A DNA stretch of 13,394 bases from DATEZO01 sp035255485 (GTDB taxonomy: Bacteria > Pseudomonadota > Gammaproteobacteria > Burkholderiales > Burkholderiaceae_D): the NCBI GenBank assembly GCA_035255485.1, contig DATEZO010000289.1:1-13394 (forward strand). Direction: 5' to 3'. Each line of letters opens with the position of its first letter. Positions within the stretch are counted from its first letter, which is position 1. Under the pieces are notes generated by a model, which was not told where the DNA came from, searched no databases, and saw only the letters and a program-made list of their open reading frames with translations. Positions 13,136-13,394 of this stretch are shown one piece after another. A program made the translations under genes and the position numbers.

Positions 13136-13394
13136 TCATACGGCAACCGAGCAGCCGCAGCCGTCAAGCAGTGTTTCGAACTGTTCAGGCGCAACCGGCT
13201 CGGAAAACAGGAATCCCTGTGCATAGTCGCTGCCCGCATGCTTCAGCCAATCTCGCTGTTCCGCCGTTTCGACGCCTTCTGCAATGACTTTCAATCCCAG
13301 CTTGTGGGCCATCACGATGATGGTTTCGGCAATTGTACGGCTGACGCTATTGACTGCGGCATCCTTGACAAAGGACTGGTCGATTTTCAGGTAA
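13136..13394 (-). CDS. EAL-domain cyclic-di-GMP phosphodiesterase, C-terminal part only
   Basis: Eighty-five codons on the minus strand run from the right edge to a TGA at 13138-13136. They match the end of an EAL domain: YLKIDQSFVKD (the conserved K-I-D-x-S-F-V strand), IAETIIVMAHKLGLKVIAEGVET (in two adjoining parts, helix then strand), and SDYAQGFLFSEPV near the C-terminus. EAL domains hydrolyse cyclic-di-GMP; the Lys and the Glu of AEGVET, both catalytic in the family, are present. The E-A-L motif itself and any GGDEF, PAS or membrane parts lie outside the window, so activity and architecture cannot be judged. The tail after the domain is short (about 15 residues, DGCGCSVAV). No terminator is seen downstream. 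Confidence 0.9.
   Translation of the reverse strand, partial: YLKIDQSFVKDAAVNSVSRTIAETIIVMAHKLGLKVIAEGVETAEQRDWLKHAGSDYAQGFLFSEPVAPEQFETLLDGCGCSVAV

Overview
The window looks like chromosome of a GC-rich betaproteobacterium, most likely Burkholderiales and perhaps Oxalobacteraceae. That placement is an inference from protein style and from the paired cphA/cphA' cyanophycin genes with an associated ABC transporter and DUF1854 protein. No rRNA, tRNA, CRISPR array or insertion sequence was found.

Layout. (1) Positions 1-2121, plus strand: the end of a 2-oxoacid dehydrogenase operon, with the C-terminal two thirds of an E1 beta subunit, a complete lipoyl E2 acyltransferase and a small acyl carrier protein. 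(2) Positions 2122-3240: an intergenic stretch with inverted repeats and an FNR-like site, then a phasin-like 239-residue helical protein without any Phe, Tyr, Trp or Cys. A strong terminator serving the opposite strand follows. (3) Positions 3235-11287: a cyanophycin locus. On the minus strand cphA' (724 aa) is followed after 68 bp by cphA (856 aa). Diverging from them across a 335-bp intergenic region are an ABC exporter-type protein with a PH-like and zinc-ribbon N-terminus, and a DUF1854 protein. (4) Positions 11288-12690, minus strand: a lower-GC lipoprotein of the serine beta-lactamase family. Its reading frame is joined upstream to a decayed piece of an MntA-type nucleotidyltransferase antitoxin. 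(5) Positions 12691-13394: about 445 bp without a convincing gene, then the C-terminus of an EAL-domain protein on the minus strand, running off the window.

How the genes may work together. CphA should build multi-L-arginyl-poly-L-aspartate from Asp and Arg with its ATP-grasp and Mur-ligase-like halves. The two synthetases show complementary loss. CphA has both ligase halves intact but lacks the two histidines of an HxxEH motif in its N-terminal domain. CphA' keeps HxxEH but has a broken Mur P-loop, no Mur C-terminal domain, and a deletion of the S-T-G-G loop of its ATP-grasp part. I read this as a division of labour, polymerase plus primer-making or structural partner. This is the most interesting signal in the window. 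The ABC protein and DUF1854 protein travel with such loci but have no established role.
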